A stretch of 64,000 bases of DNA from Bdellovibrionales bacterium RIFOXYD12_FULL_39_22 (GTDB lineage: Bacteria; Bdellovibrionota; Bacteriovoracia; Bacteriovoracales; Bacteriovoracaceae): NCBI GenBank assembly GCA_001770205.1, contig MEQL01000025.1, positions 56,453 through 120,452 of the forward strand, given 5' to 3'. Positions within the stretch are counted from its first letter, which is position 1. Every line of letters begins with the position of its first letter. The position numbers and the translations under genes were made by a program. The notes below the pieces were generated by a model, which saw only the letters and a program-made list of their open reading frames with translations, was not told the origin of the DNA and did no database searches. Shown in pieces: positions 52,294 to 61,573 of the stretch.

Positions 52294-54567
52294 ATGCTAA
52301 TAGTGCTTTTGGCCTACAACGCTTACGCTGATAGTTGTAAAAATGATTGGCAGAAACTATTTGTCAAATTTAATAAAAACAATTTGCGCTGCACCCAAGA
52401 CAGAGAGAATCTTCAACAAGATTATGCAACGTATGAATCAGTATCAAATAATTTTTCCTCTCTTCTAACAAGATGTTCATCCTTTTTATTAAATGATCTA
52501 TCCGATAACAATCAAACAAATGCGCTCTGGCATTTTCTTCACAACCAAAATCATCCGGATCATTCGGCCACTACCGAAACGTTAGAAAAAAACATTAGAT
52601 CTCTTCTACAACTGATATCCATTGGCACAATATATTCAAACAATGAAATACTCTTCAGTCCACTAGATATCGAAAGCGTTAACGAAAAAAACAATGATGC
52701 TGTCATTGATTTGATGAAGCTAGACGCCGTCTTGGCCCCTTTTAACTCTGGGCCAATAGTTCCTCTGCTGCGCCAAAAACTGGCCATTTATATTGCCATC
52801 AAATATGCAGATCATCCTAAAATGCAGAAAGATTCTCATGATATAATCGCCACCATTTTAGAAGGAAATCAATCCGAACTCTACTCTTCTATTTTGGCCT
52901 ACCTAGATTATCCTTCTAATGAAGAACAAAACCTTCTGGCCAAATATGGAACAAGTAACCTCGCCTTTTATGACTTGGCCATCAGTGAATCGGACTACGA
53001 AACGGAAAATCTTTTTTGTTCGTCAAAACTCAAAAGTGAACTGACAATGCAAGAACTCTATCGGATATGCAAAGATCGCCATAATCCGTTAGGTGAGACG
53101 ACTCTATTTAATCGAGGCATATTAGAATGTCTGACAAAAAAAAATGAACGCTATTTCCAAGGATTACCTTTTAATGCAGAATCACTAGAAGAAATATTTG
53201 CCATACCAGCGCTTAAAAACAACTCCATCCAAAAATTAGCAGGTAGTAATTACCAAGACCAATTAGTCGGCAATCAACATGACTTTATTCGGACAAAACT
53301 TAAGGACTTTTTGCGCAAACATGAAGTTCCTATAAGTAATTACGAAGACAACAATCAGAATAGTTCTTTGGCCGCTCAAACTCTGATCACTCAGCTGCCT
53401 AACTCTAACGGAAACTACAACATTCTTATTGCCAATAGTGATCTAGATTTCGTTTCTGCCAATTACGCCTTAAAAAAAGATGGCAGCAATTCCTGGCATC
53501 TTGGGCCTGTTCTAGACGATACCTCTTGGTCTTCACATCGTAATGGCAATGGACTCTATCATCCATTGTCTGTTTCAATTGATAGTTCAAGCATTTTAAA
53601 AATTCTCTTCCGTATTCCCAACAAAGATCTAATAAAAGAGGAAGAAAAAAACTTTATATTAGTTTTTAAAAATATAAAAAATGGCCAACATGAACTTCTG
53701 CGACTTCATTTCCCTTTAGAAGTTAAAAATCAAAATAGCGTTAACAACTTTTCATCGGCCTTACTCCCTGCAACGGCCCCGCCATACAACTTTTTTTTGC
53801 TTGACGGGATTATCAAAGGGGCCCTAGTCGGAGGCCATAAGTTAGGAGAAAGCGACGAACGTGACTGCAACTACTACGTGGAGGCATTGGCCGAGCTTGG
53901 TTATACTCCAATCTCTATAAAAAATGATATTGGAGTTGAAGAAAAATTAATGAATCTGATAGAAAAAAAAGATATAGATTTTTTAATCAAATCAGCACAT
54001 GGTAACGGCAGTGATTTTGAGGATGGATTATATCAAAGCTGTCCTCTCGTTCATTACTACACATTTACAAAAGAAAACAACAAAGAAATGCATGTCCTCT
54101 GTCAACCGGTCAAATGTTCAGAAAAACCGATCTATCTATCTTACAAAAAATTTTTTGAGGCCCTTGCCAAAAGAACACACCCTCTCTTTTATGGTAATAT
54201 CGCTTGTTCCTCGGAGGCAAAATCGGCCTTTGAAATGGCCAGTATCTCTGACTTAAATAAACTTCAGGAGATTTCCACATATAAAACAGTAACTTTCTCT
54301 GGCACTTATTTTGATGTTTCAGATTTTGATACCTATCTTGATATGGCACTTTTGCGCATGATTGATAATCAATGGAATTACGCTAAATTCCGGACTCATG
54401 CCGCCCAGATAAATCCCGACACTCAAAAACCATATTTTACAAACTATGTAGTTAATCTTCCAGATGATCCTCAGGCCATAGAACGCCTACGTATCCATAT
54501 TCAAGGCCAATTGGCCGATGGAAAGATTTTACGTCAACCGAAAATATTTGATATCCCTTCTCGTTAG
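52294..54567 (+). CDS. Secreted protein with caspase-like (clan CD) His/Cys motif
   Basis: The ATG at 52294 gives a truncated signal peptide; in-frame codons upstream (LKRKIALWIWR) extend it well but offer no standard start, so the true start may be an unusual codon near 52255. Near the C-terminus H569 in IKSAHGNG and C638 in YGNIACSS match the HG...AC pattern of clan CD cysteine peptidases (caspases, gingipains), with a 69-residue gap. The first ~500 residues are not recognised. The activity is inferred only from this motif. Confidence 0.5.
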   Translation: MLIVLLAYNAYADSCKNDWQKLFVKFNKNNLRCTQDRENLQQDYATYESVSNNFSSLLTRCSSFLLNDLSDNNQTNALWHFLHNQNHPDHSATTETLEKNIRSLLQLISIGTIYSNNEILFSPLDIESVNEKNNDAVIDLMKLDAVLAPFNSGPIVPLLRQKLAIYIAIKYADHPKMQKDSHDIIATILEGNQSELYSSILAYLDYPSNEEQNLLAKYGTSNLAFYDLAISESDYETENLFCSSKLKSELTMQELYRICKDRHNPLGETTLFNRGILECLTKKNERYFQGLPFNAESLEEIFAIPALKNNSIQKLAGSNYQDQLVGNQHDFIRTKLKDFLRKHEVPISNYEDNNQNSSLAAQTLITQLPNSNGNYNILIANSDLDFVSANYALKKDGSNSWHLGPVLDDTSWSSHRNGNGLYHPLSVSIDSSSILKILFRIPNKDLIKEEEKNFILVFKNIKNGQHELLRLHFPLEVKNQNSVNNFSSALLPATAPPYNFFLLDGIIKGALVGGHKLGESDERDCNYYVEALAELGYTPISIKNDIGVEEKLMNLIEKKDIDFLIKSAHGNGSDFEDGLYQSCPLVHYYTFTKENNKEMHVLCQPVKCSEKPIYLSYKKFFEALAKRTHPLFYGNIACSSEAKSAFEMASISDLNKLQEISTYKTVTFSGTYFDVSDFDTYLDMALLRMIDNQWNYAKFRTHAAQINPDTQKPYFTNYVVNLPDDPQAIERLRIHIQGQLADGKILRQPKIFDIPSR

Positions 54568-54618
54568 TATTTAGCAATGGCGTAATTTATAACTGACTCC
54601 ATGAAAAATTTACCGACT

Positions 54619-54660
54619 AATATAATGCACATATCTTTTTATTTCAAAGCGCATTATATT
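54619..54660. promoter_or_regulatory. 10-bp inverted repeat upstream of the 54700 gene
   Basis: AATATAATGC (54619-54628) and GCATTATATT (54651-54660) are perfect arms 22 bp apart, 40 bp before the start codon. The left arm contains a TATAAT box, so it may be an operator. Confidence 0.4.
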
Positions 54661-54699
54661 CATGCCAGTTTTAAATACTCAAAAATCAGGAATTTTTTT

Positions 54700-55275
54700 A
54701 TGAAACATCTAATGCAATTATTTTTAGCACTTTCAGCTTTTCTAATTTCTACGCAAATCTCTATTGCCGCCAACCTACAAGTAGTAAAAACTTTAGACGG
54801 AAGGGCCGTTTACTGCCAAGATGATCGAGATGAACAAATGATGAAAGGTAATAAGGCCGTCTCCGTTAACGTTGCCTCTTTTCAAAATTTAACGCAAGAT
54901 TTGGCAGACATCGAACTACAAATACGCTTTGTTAAATGTAGTGATGCCAGCTGGCATTTAGACAGTAATCCTACTTCTGAAACATACACCACTATCTCTT
55001 TAGATGATGGAAATGAAGTGGAAGTAACAACCACCTATGAGCAATTTAAATTAATTATCACTGATGATGAAAACCAAGTACTAATTCAAAAGGCCCTAAC
55101 TGGCGCAGAATCTTCCGGCCAAGAATTGATTAACTTTCAAGTTCCACAATCTATTTTGGCCCTTGGCGTAAACGTAACTATCTTGGCCGTAACTGAATTT
55201 TTTAGCAGCGATAGAACTCCATCCGAAGGGAAACACTTGGTAAACTTTGGATCTTTCCGATTACACAGCAAATAG
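54700..55275 (+). CDS. Small secreted beta-rich protein of unknown function
   Basis: ATG at 54700, behind AGGA, starts a signal peptide (MQLFLALSAFLISTQISIA). The 170-residue mature part is beta-sandwich-like with two Cys (VYCQDDRD and VKCSDASWHL). No family is recognised. It ends 15 bp inside the end of the convergent CPBP-fused permease gene. Confidence 0.7.
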   Translation: MKHLMQLFLALSAFLISTQISIAANLQVVKTLDGRAVYCQDDRDEQMMKGNKAVSVNVASFQNLTQDLADIELQIRFVKCSDASWHLDSNPTSETYTTISLDDGNEVEVTTTYEQFKLIITDDENQVLIQKALTGAESSGQELINFQVPQSILALGVNVTILAVTEFFSSDRTPSEGKHLVNFGSFRLHSK

Positions 55276-57243
55276 TATTGCTACTTTAAAAACGAAGTGG
55301 CCCACCATAGGTGCTATTAGGCTTTTACTCTTTTGATACACATACCCAAGAAGAAAACCCAAAAATAGTATTGGTATGAATTGAATAAATGAAAATCCCA
55401 AAATAGCGAAGAAAAATGAACTTAAAGCAAGAGATATGCGCTCTCCATACTGTTTGCTCAATCCGGCCAAAATAATTCCGCGAAACGCGATTTCATAAAC
55501 AACAACGTGGCAAATTGTGGCCAAAATAGTTATCCAACCCATCTGTTGGCCTATAGAAGGAAATCCCATTTTCTTTTCTAATGCATGTGCCCAAGTCGCG
55601 TAAAAATAAAAGAGAGCTGCTACCGCTAGAAAATTACGCAGGTCCTTCCATCCAATCGAAAAAAGATCGTCTATGTTTAAATTATACTTTCTACTCATCA
55701 AATAGATAATTATGGCCATTCCTATTATCGTCACCCAAAAACTATTAACGTTATAAAAATAAAATTTAGAAAAAAAGCTAAAAATAAATAGCACCAAAAA
55801 AAACAAAATCGCCACTCCGGCAGTTGGGCCCTGCCCATTTTGCGACATAACATTCATCGCATTTGCAAAAATGTCCTCTGACTTTTTGGCCTTAAACTCT
55901 TTCAATATAGATCCGCGCGTCAGACCTAAAATTATGCCTGCAGGAAGCCAATTGCTCATCACAACAAAAAATAGATGGTACCAAGCAATCTCTTGCACAA
56001 AAAGATATTTGGTCAACAAGATAGCATTAACATAAGGCACGACAAGCACTATGCCCTGAAGTGAAATATTTGTAGATATGGCCAAAAGGCCAATCGGCAA
56101 CAAAAACATAATTGAATAAGAAGCAATTATTTGCGCCTGATGAGCACTACTGGCAAAGGACACTAAAAAAACAAGTGCGGCAGTAATCAACACTACTAGT
56201 GAAAAAATACAAAAAATCAGCAAAAAAACTTTTGCCATAGGTATCGCAAAAATAGAGCTACTACCCGATTCTATTTTGGAAAAATAGACAACTACAGTGA
56301 AAGAACTAATTCCATAGGCAAAAAAACTGGCCATGGCCTGAACAACCACTGCAACAAATTTACCAACAGAAATATCTCCTTCACTGATGGCCGTTAAATA
56401 AAGCGAGTAAATCGTATTATGTTCACGTTCTCGAACAAAAGATAAAATAAGTGGAGGTAAAATTGTTGTGATTAACATATATATCACCATAACAGAAACA
56501 ATCTTGGCAACCTCCCAGCTACTTTTTTTATCTACTCCACTTAAATCATATTCGCGAAAAACAAGATCACGCCAATCACGCGTTGAGATTTTTGCCTTCA
56601 CCATTTTTTCTTCCATCTGAAGTTCTCTAAATTGTCGCAATTTATTTTTTAGCTTATCAACTTTGTTTAAACTCTCTTGATCAATTTCATCTAAATACAG
56701 TTCAAAGTGTAAAAGGGCACTCCCTTCACTTCCACGCATTACTAATAAATTGCTGAATTGATTTTGCTTTAGTCCCATGCGTAATTGGTTTTTAACAAAA
56801 TTTAATTCTTGCACAAGCAGATCTCTCAACATTGTGTTCTGTAAATATGCACGAAGATCTGTACTACATTCTAAATCAGCTTGATTCCTATTCCGCTGAA
56901 CAATTAATTCGCCATCTAATCTATTTAATTTTTCTATCTGTGCTGACAGTTCTTTATTAATAACTGGTACGACTTGATAGTTTTTCGATAACTCACTTAT
57001 AAAATCGACACTCTCTGCTTGTCCGGCACCAGCTGTCAGAAGATATATTTTTTCTACATCTACCGCCGATGGTATAAATGCCTTTTTAAATATGCTTGCT
57101 AAAAAAACTCGATCAGATAATAAGGCCAATATCACCGAAGCAAGAACAAAAGGTAAAATATAATTAGCAAAGATTAAATATTTATCACGGATCGCATATT
57201 TAATCTCTTTTTGAATAACTAAGTTGAGATGAGAAATATTCAT
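55261..57243 (-). CDS. ABC-2 permease fused to CPBP (CAAX-like) membrane domain
   Basis: The N-terminal ~430 residues resemble ABC-2/NatB-type export permeases: one helix, a ~190-residue periplasmic insert, then six helices. The C-terminal ~200 residues form a CPBP (type II CAAX protease) domain with YEIAFRGI in place of EExxxRG, and GHFVFK as the late His motif. The first Glu and the central His of the canonical catalytic motifs are missing, so this domain is probably not a functioning protease. NatB-CPBP fusions are known in several phyla. The cognate ATPase gene is 5 bp upstream. Confidence 0.8.
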   Translation of the reverse strand: MNISHLNLVIQKEIKYAIRDKYLIFANYILPFVLASVILALLSDRVFLASIFKKAFIPSAVDVEKIYLLTAGAGQAESVDFISELSKNYQVVPVINKELSAQIEKLNRLDGELIVQRNRNQADLECSTDLRAYLQNTMLRDLLVQELNFVKNQLRMGLKQNQFSNLLVMRGSEGSALLHFELYLDEIDQESLNKVDKLKNKLRQFRELQMEEKMVKAKISTRDWRDLVFREYDLSGVDKKSSWEVAKIVSVMVIYMLITTILPPLILSFVREREHNTIYSLYLTAISEGDISVGKFVAVVVQAMASFFAYGISSFTVVVYFSKIESGSSSIFAIPMAKVFLLIFCIFSLVVLITAALVFLVSFASSAHQAQIIASYSIMFLLPIGLLAISTNISLQGIVLVVPYVNAILLTKYLFVQEIAWYHLFFVVMSNWLPAGIILGLTRGSILKEFKAKKSEDIFANAMNVMSQNGQGPTAGVAILFFLVLFIFSFFSKFYFYNVNSFWVTIIGMAIIIYLMSRKYNLNIDDLFSIGWKDLRNFLAVAALFYFYATWAHALEKKMGFPSIGQQMGWITILATICHVVVYEIAFRGIILAGLSKQYGERISLALSSFFFAILGFSFIQFIPILFLGFLLGYVYQKSKSLIAPMVGHFVFKVAILFAV

Positions 57244-57248
57244 ATGAA

Positions 57249-57983
57249 CTATGCGGCCTCTCGATAATTTCTTACGAGATTAATAAATCCGGCGGTAAGA
57301 TTGAGCGCATTCATTTCTTTTTTTAAGCTATCTGCACTATCAAACGCAATTAAACTTCCCTTATCTAAAATGGCCAAGCGATCTCCACAATATTCTGCTT
57401 CACTAACAATATGAGTTGAAAAAATGATTGTCTTACCTCGTCCTCGCTCCCTGCGTAAAAGTTCCATAATGTAGTTACTACTAATAACATCTAGTTCTGC
57501 TGTTACTTCATCTAAAATTATTATCTCCGGATCATGAAGTAGTGTAGAAGCAATCAAAGATCGCTGTTTTTGGCCAGAAGACAGCTTGGAATAACTTCTG
57601 AATAAAAAGCTTTCCATTTCTAATTCATAGGCCATTTTCTCAATTTTTATCTTTAGTATTGGCCGAGGGATATCACGCAACCGACCTAAAATTTCTAAAT
57701 TTTCGTAAACTGAAAATCTATCATACAAAGACATACCTCTCGTTAAAAATCCCATATTCCTTACAATCTGCAAACGGCCGGAGTTAAAATCTAATCCATT
57801 GATAACTATTTTACCCATCGTGGGAGCAACAATTCCTGAGAGCATCTTAAGCAAAGTCGTCTTGCCAGCTCCGTTACCACCCAATAAGGCCACAATCTCT
57901 CCAGATCTAACGCTAAGAGATAACTCATTAACCACAGCTCTCTCTTCATAAATTTTACTAATACTGTGAATATCGATTGTCAT
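57249..57983 (-). CDS. ABC transporter ATP-binding protein (NatA-type)
   Basis: Walker A GGNGAGKTT near residue 40, signature KLSSGQKQRS, Walker B IIILDEVTAELD and switch His in FSTHIVSEAE are all present. It is a 244-residue single-domain ATPase of the CcmA/NatA group. ATG at 57983 with AGGTG upstream is preferred over two tandem GTG codons. With the adjacent permease it forms a complete exporter of unknown substrate. Confidence 0.92.
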   Translation of the reverse strand: MTIDIHSISKIYEERAVVNELSLSVRSGEIVALLGGNGAGKTTLLKMLSGIVAPTMGKIVINGLDFNSGRLQIVRNMGFLTRGMSLYDRFSVYENLEILGRLRDIPRPILKIKIEKMAYELEMESFLFRSYSKLSSGQKQRSLIASTLLHDPEIIILDEVTAELDVISSNYIMELLRRERGRGKTIIFSTHIVSEAEYCGDRLAILDKGSLIAFDSADSLKKEMNALNLTAGFINLVRNYREAA

Positions 57984-58086
57984 GGCCACCACCTATCCAC
58001 TCTATCGGTGAAAGGAAGTAGTGATTTAATAAGCAAATTAGTCGGATTTTATTAGGGAAATTTCCACCTGTTTTTTGGAATTTTAA

Positions 58087-58446
58087 CTATATCCTTGAAT
58101 GAATTCCTTCAACTAATAAAGTTTTGGAGGAAACAAAAGGTACAAAGGAGAACAAGACATCCCACCATCTATTTTTAATGGTAACTTTTAGTGCAGACAG
58201 CTTATCACAATTAATTCCATCTTCTCGCAAAAATGATTTCAAACGCACTTCCTGTGAAACAATATGGCCAATTGGCATCAAAATGGATCTCTCATATCTA
58301 AAGTAATTTTCATCTTTAGCATTGATCTGATCACTCCAATCTGCGGTAGTAGTACAGCCTCGCGGGGTTAAACGAATCCCAGAAGCACACGATGCAAAAA
58401 ACAAAGAGAATAAAAACAGAAAATATATTAAAACTATCTTATGGAT
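58087..58446 (-). CDS. Small lipoprotein, Bor-like, with non-standard start
   Basis: The reading frame has a strong lipoprotein signal (HKIVLIYFLFLFSLFFASC) but no ATG, GTG or TTG before it. An AAGGAG lies 7 nt before an in-frame ATC at 58446, and an in-frame ATA at 58437 overlaps the previous gene's stop (ATAG). The mature ~100 residues end WWDVLFSFVPFVSSKTLLVEG, like the end of Bor-type lipoproteins. The first codon is therefore uncertain; the TTG at 58404 would give too short a signal peptide. Confidence 0.55.
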   Translation of the reverse strand: MHKIVLIYFLFLFSLFFASCASGIRLTPRGCTTTADWSDQINAKDENYFRYERSILMPIGHIVSQEVRLKSFLREDGINCDKLSALKVTIKNRWWDVLFSFVPFVSSKTLLVEGIHSRI

Positions 58447-58793
58447 ATCTTCTCTCCTTGCCCAATAATTTTATAGTTAACTGGAAAATACATTCCAAAA
58501 GAAATAAGAGTCAAAAACAAACTATACATTGTTTGATATTCTTCAATAACCAGATGTGCTCCGGCCGTCATCGCATTTTCTCTTATCTCATGGTCAAGCC
58601 ACACTGTCCGCTCTGCTGGCACAACTCCCCAAAGATAAAAGTTTGTAACCCCTTCCACCACGAAATTATCCTTACAACAGGAACGTTTTGAAATTGCCAC
58701 TGGAATTTCACTAGAAGATTTATAAACAACGGTGCTACACGAAGTTAAATTAACTACCAAAATAATATATCCAAAGGCCAAGCACTTTCTCAT
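58434..58793 (-). CDS. Bor-like small lipoprotein
   Basis: A type II signal (MRKCLAFGYIILVVNLTSC) is followed by FYLWGVVPAERTVWLDHEI, then AGAHLVIEEYQTMYSLFLTLISFGMYFPV. The ending resembles the ...GLLGFITLGIYTPLEARVYC pattern of phage lambda Bor lipoprotein. Bor proteins are outer-membrane lipoproteins linked to serum resistance in lysogens; the role here is unknown. The start overlaps the CpaF gene stop by 4 bp (ATGA). Confidence 0.6.
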   Translation of the reverse strand: MRKCLAFGYIILVVNLTSCSTVVYKSSSEIPVAISKRSCCKDNFVVEGVTNFYLWGVVPAERTVWLDHEIRENAMTAGAHLVIEEYQTMYSLFLTLISFGMYFPVNYKIIGQGEKISIR

Positions 58794-59839
58794 GAAAAAA
58801 ATTCCAGACTAATTCCCGATCGCTGATGCATCTTTTCCATTATACTGGGGACTAGGCCACTTTCCACTAAAATACCATTCTCTTCTACCCCAATATCTTG
58901 TAAAAGTAGATTATCACCTTCCATCCCGGTTAATTCCGAAATAGAAGAGACTATTCGATGGCCATTACGGTCGCGGCCCAATTGAATAATAATATCTACT
59001 GCCGCAGCAATTTGTCTTTTTATCACCGCCGCGGCCATATCCATTCCGGCCAAGGAGTATAACGTTTCCATTCTTAACAAGGCCTCACTGGTAGAGTTAG
59101 CATGGATAGAACTCATACTCCCTTCATGTCCAGTATTCATTGCTTGCAACAAATCAAAGATCTCTCCACCTCGCACTTCTCCAATAATTATTCTATCTGG
59201 CCGCATTCTCAGCGCATTTTTTATAAGATCCCTCATTTGTAGATGAATTTGTTGCTTATCACTTCCTACAAAATTCCTACACTCTAGTCGCACACAATTT
59301 GGCACCGCAATAGATAATTCAATCGTATCTTCAATAGTAACAATTCGATCAGTGATTGGAAGTTCATGCAACAACAAATTCATAAAAGTTGTCTTCCCCA
59401 CCCCTGTTCCTCCGGCCACAATACAATTAATTCGAGATGAAACTAATGCTCGCAAAAACTCCACCCATTTACTATTGAGGCCAAACACATTATGGCCTTC
59501 TTCAAAGGAGGAAAAATGAGGAAGATATTTGCGAATCGTAATTGCGTCATGGCCAACGACGTATGGCGGACGAATAATATTTATTCTACTACCATCTGGA
59601 AGTTTACCATCCATAATTGGAGAGATTTTATGATCATCTCGCCGATTAAAATCATAAACATCGTTAATAAAATCCTGAATATCAGCAAAGTGCAGATGAA
59701 TATTTAGCTGAATAAATTGTCCAGCTCGTTCCACAAAAACCATATCAGGAGAATTAATAACTATTTCAGTTATTCCTTGCTTGCGTGACAGATCATTTAA
59801 CATCTTCCAGACTGAGTTATTACTACTTTCATGATTCAT
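58790..59839 (-). CDS. CpaF/TadA-type secretion ATPase
   Basis: The protein (349 aa) has Walker A GGTGVGKTT near residue 145, Walker B RIIIGEVRGGE and the His box TGHEGSMSSIHANS, typical of the CpaF/TadA family of Tad-pilus and type II/IV secretion ATPases. The N-terminal domain (TEIVINSPDMVFVERAGQF) matches the family entry. No TadB/C, RcpC or pilin gene lies nearby, so it is isolated. It is followed by two small Bor-like lipoproteins and preceded by an unknown gene with a 14-bp gap. Confidence 0.88.
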   Translation of the reverse strand: MNHESSNNSVWKMLNDLSRKQGITEIVINSPDMVFVERAGQFIQLNIHLHFADIQDFINDVYDFNRRDDHKISPIMDGKLPDGSRINIIRPPYVVGHDAITIRKYLPHFSSFEEGHNVFGLNSKWVEFLRALVSSRINCIVAGGTGVGKTTFMNLLLHELPITDRIVTIEDTIELSIAVPNCVRLECRNFVGSDKQQIHLQMRDLIKNALRMRPDRIIIGEVRGGEIFDLLQAMNTGHEGSMSSIHANSTSEALLRMETLYSLAGMDMAAAVIKRQIAAAVDIIIQLGRDRNGHRIVSSISELTGMEGDNLLLQDIGVEENGILVESGLVPSIMEKMHQRSGISLEFFS

Positions 59840-59853
59840 AAAAAAGCTCTGAG

Positions 59854-60552
59854 CTATTCGACCATATCATTAATAAAGTTATCTTCTTCATTGATTGAAT
59901 ATGCATAATTCAACATATTCTTCATATAAATGTTTTTCTGTCCAATATTCAATTTTGCATAAATTTGAGCAAAGCTAAGCTTACCCTGCAAACTCTTCTT
60001 TAGTTCGGCCAGTCCTAAAAAAAAGTTGAAATGGGCCATGGCCAGTAGTATCCAATCAATTTTAATTATCTTACTGCTTGCCAACGGTAAAAGATCAATA
60101 ACGTAATCTGGTATAGAAGCAATGCAATGTTCGCTATGCAAGTGGCCATTATCAATCAACTCAATATCTACAAACTTCAAATAAATTGCTAACAACAATC
60201 CACGGGAATACCCTTCTACAGAATATTTTTTTAACTTCCCTTCGAAAATCAAAAGATCTTTAATCAAAGAATAATCATCTATCTCGGAGAAAAAATTATT
60301 AATCTTGTAATATACATATGCCGCAGACATACGATTCCGGATCCCCGTCCAACCTAAATTTTTTATCAACACTTCTGCAGTAAGTGGGCCACTACCATTA
60401 CTTTTAAAAACAAGATTAGAGACTGCCTGGAAGGATTCACTTTGTGCCCATTGAGTATTTATATTTTTTGAAACAAAGTCTGCAGAATTCATATTTACTT
60501 TTAATAGATGAGTAAAATAGTCCGGCATCTCTAGCGCTAAACACTCTATCAT
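59854..60552 (-). CDS. Unknown cytosolic protein next to the CpaF ATPase
   Basis: ATG at 60552 with TAGGAG upstream. The 232-aa protein is mostly helical with no signal peptide or recognised domain. It lies 14 bp upstream of cpaF on the same strand and may be a partner, which is an inference from position. Confidence 0.6.
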   Translation of the reverse strand: MIECLALEMPDYFTHLLKVNMNSADFVSKNINTQWAQSESFQAVSNLVFKSNGSGPLTAEVLIKNLGWTGIRNRMSAAYVYYKINNFFSEIDDYSLIKDLLIFEGKLKKYSVEGYSRGLLLAIYLKFVDIELIDNGHLHSEHCIASIPDYVIDLLPLASSKIIKIDWILLAMAHFNFFLGLAELKKSLQGKLSFAQIYAKLNIGQKNIYMKNMLNYAYSINEEDNFINDMVE

Positions 60553-60675
60553 TTTGTCTCCTATCCACTTATCTCTAAATTCTAGCACCTCATTTTTTTA
60601 CATTCAACCTACATATTTGCATACGGCCACTTTTTATCTACCAAAGTAGTTAATCATTGATATAAAATAGAAGAA

Positions 60676-61167
60676 GTGAAAGCACCTATCATGCAAAAGA
60701 TTGATTTAATCAAATGGCCAGAGCAAACATTGGCCTGCATCCTAAAGGAATATCCGCTGGGAGAAATTCCCCACTATTTAGATACCACTGACTTAATTCC
60801 GGAGAATTTTGAAATGTTTTTTCAACAACTCCTAGACGCCATCAACGAATTAAAAATTGATACTAGACTATCATATCCCACCTACCTGATCAGAAAAGAC
60901 TTTAAATCTGATGCTATTCCAGTGCTTAATAGTGTTGATGGCCTCCCTAGTTTTTTTATGAAGCGCGCGAGAACATTGAAAGGTGCTGAACTATCATTAC
61001 TTGGAAAAATAAAAATATTATTTCTTAAGGCCAACGATCGAGATTTAAAAGAAAAAGTTAAAGCTATTGGAAACATAAAATCACATCATAAAAACTTATA
61101 CTCTGTTTGCAAAAAAACTCTCTTTTACGATAAGCTTTATCAAAATCTAAAAAAATCGGGCAAATAA
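60676..61167 (+). CDS. Small hypothetical protein
   Basis: The frame starts with GTG at 60676 or ATG at 60691, behind AGAAG. The 158-163-residue product is Lys-rich and helical, with no recognised domain. A TATAAAAT sequence 12 bp upstream could be its -10 element. The next gene follows after 3 bp, so the two are probably an operon. Confidence 0.6.
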   Translation: MKAPIMQKIDLIKWPEQTLACILKEYPLGEIPHYLDTTDLIPENFEMFFQQLLDAINELKIDTRLSYPTYLIRKDFKSDAIPVLNSVDGLPSFFMKRARTLKGAELSLLGKIKILFLKANDRDLKEKVKAIGNIKSHHKNLYSVCKKTLFYDKLYQNLKKSGK

Positions 61168-61170
61168 TTT

Positions 61171-61569
61171 ATGGCCAAACTTAAAATACATTCTTCCAAA
61201 CTTAAAGATGTTGTCACCGAAGAAGACCGCAAATTCATAGAAGAAGTTGCCGACGAATTTACTACTGAAGAAATTGAAAATGCCAGCGGAAAAAACCTAG
61301 TCTCCAAAGATAATCGTGGCGGTTTTGAAATCTACGGAATGCTGGAAACAGAGGCAAATCGTTTGGCAAAGCTAATTTCTTTTTGCAGCTTTAAAATTGA
61401 AAATGTCACCAACAAAAAAATGCTAACAAATTTAACCAAAGAACAAGAAGGCGTTTTTAGTGATTTAGAAACCAGACTAATCAAAGGACACTCCAAAGAC
61501 GACTCTACCTTCAATCGTAAAATGGGATATATTTGGGATCGTGGATTTTCTGGAAAAGACGGCAATTAA
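61171..61569 (+). CDS. Small hypothetical protein, charged
   Basis: A 132-aa acidic and Lys-rich protein beginning MAKLKIHSSKL, without a signal peptide or known domain. It starts 3 bp after the preceding gene, and its stop is 4 bp from that of the convergent PAS/LuxR gene. A regulatory or chaperone-like role cannot be assigned. Confidence 0.6.
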   Translation: MAKLKIHSSKLKDVVTEEDRKFIEEVADEFTTEEIENASGKNLVSKDNRGGFEIYGMLETEANRLAKLISFCSFKIENVTNKKMLTNLTKEQEGVFSDLETRLIKGHSKDDSTFNRKMGYIWDRGFSGKDGN

Positions 61570-61573
61570 AATA

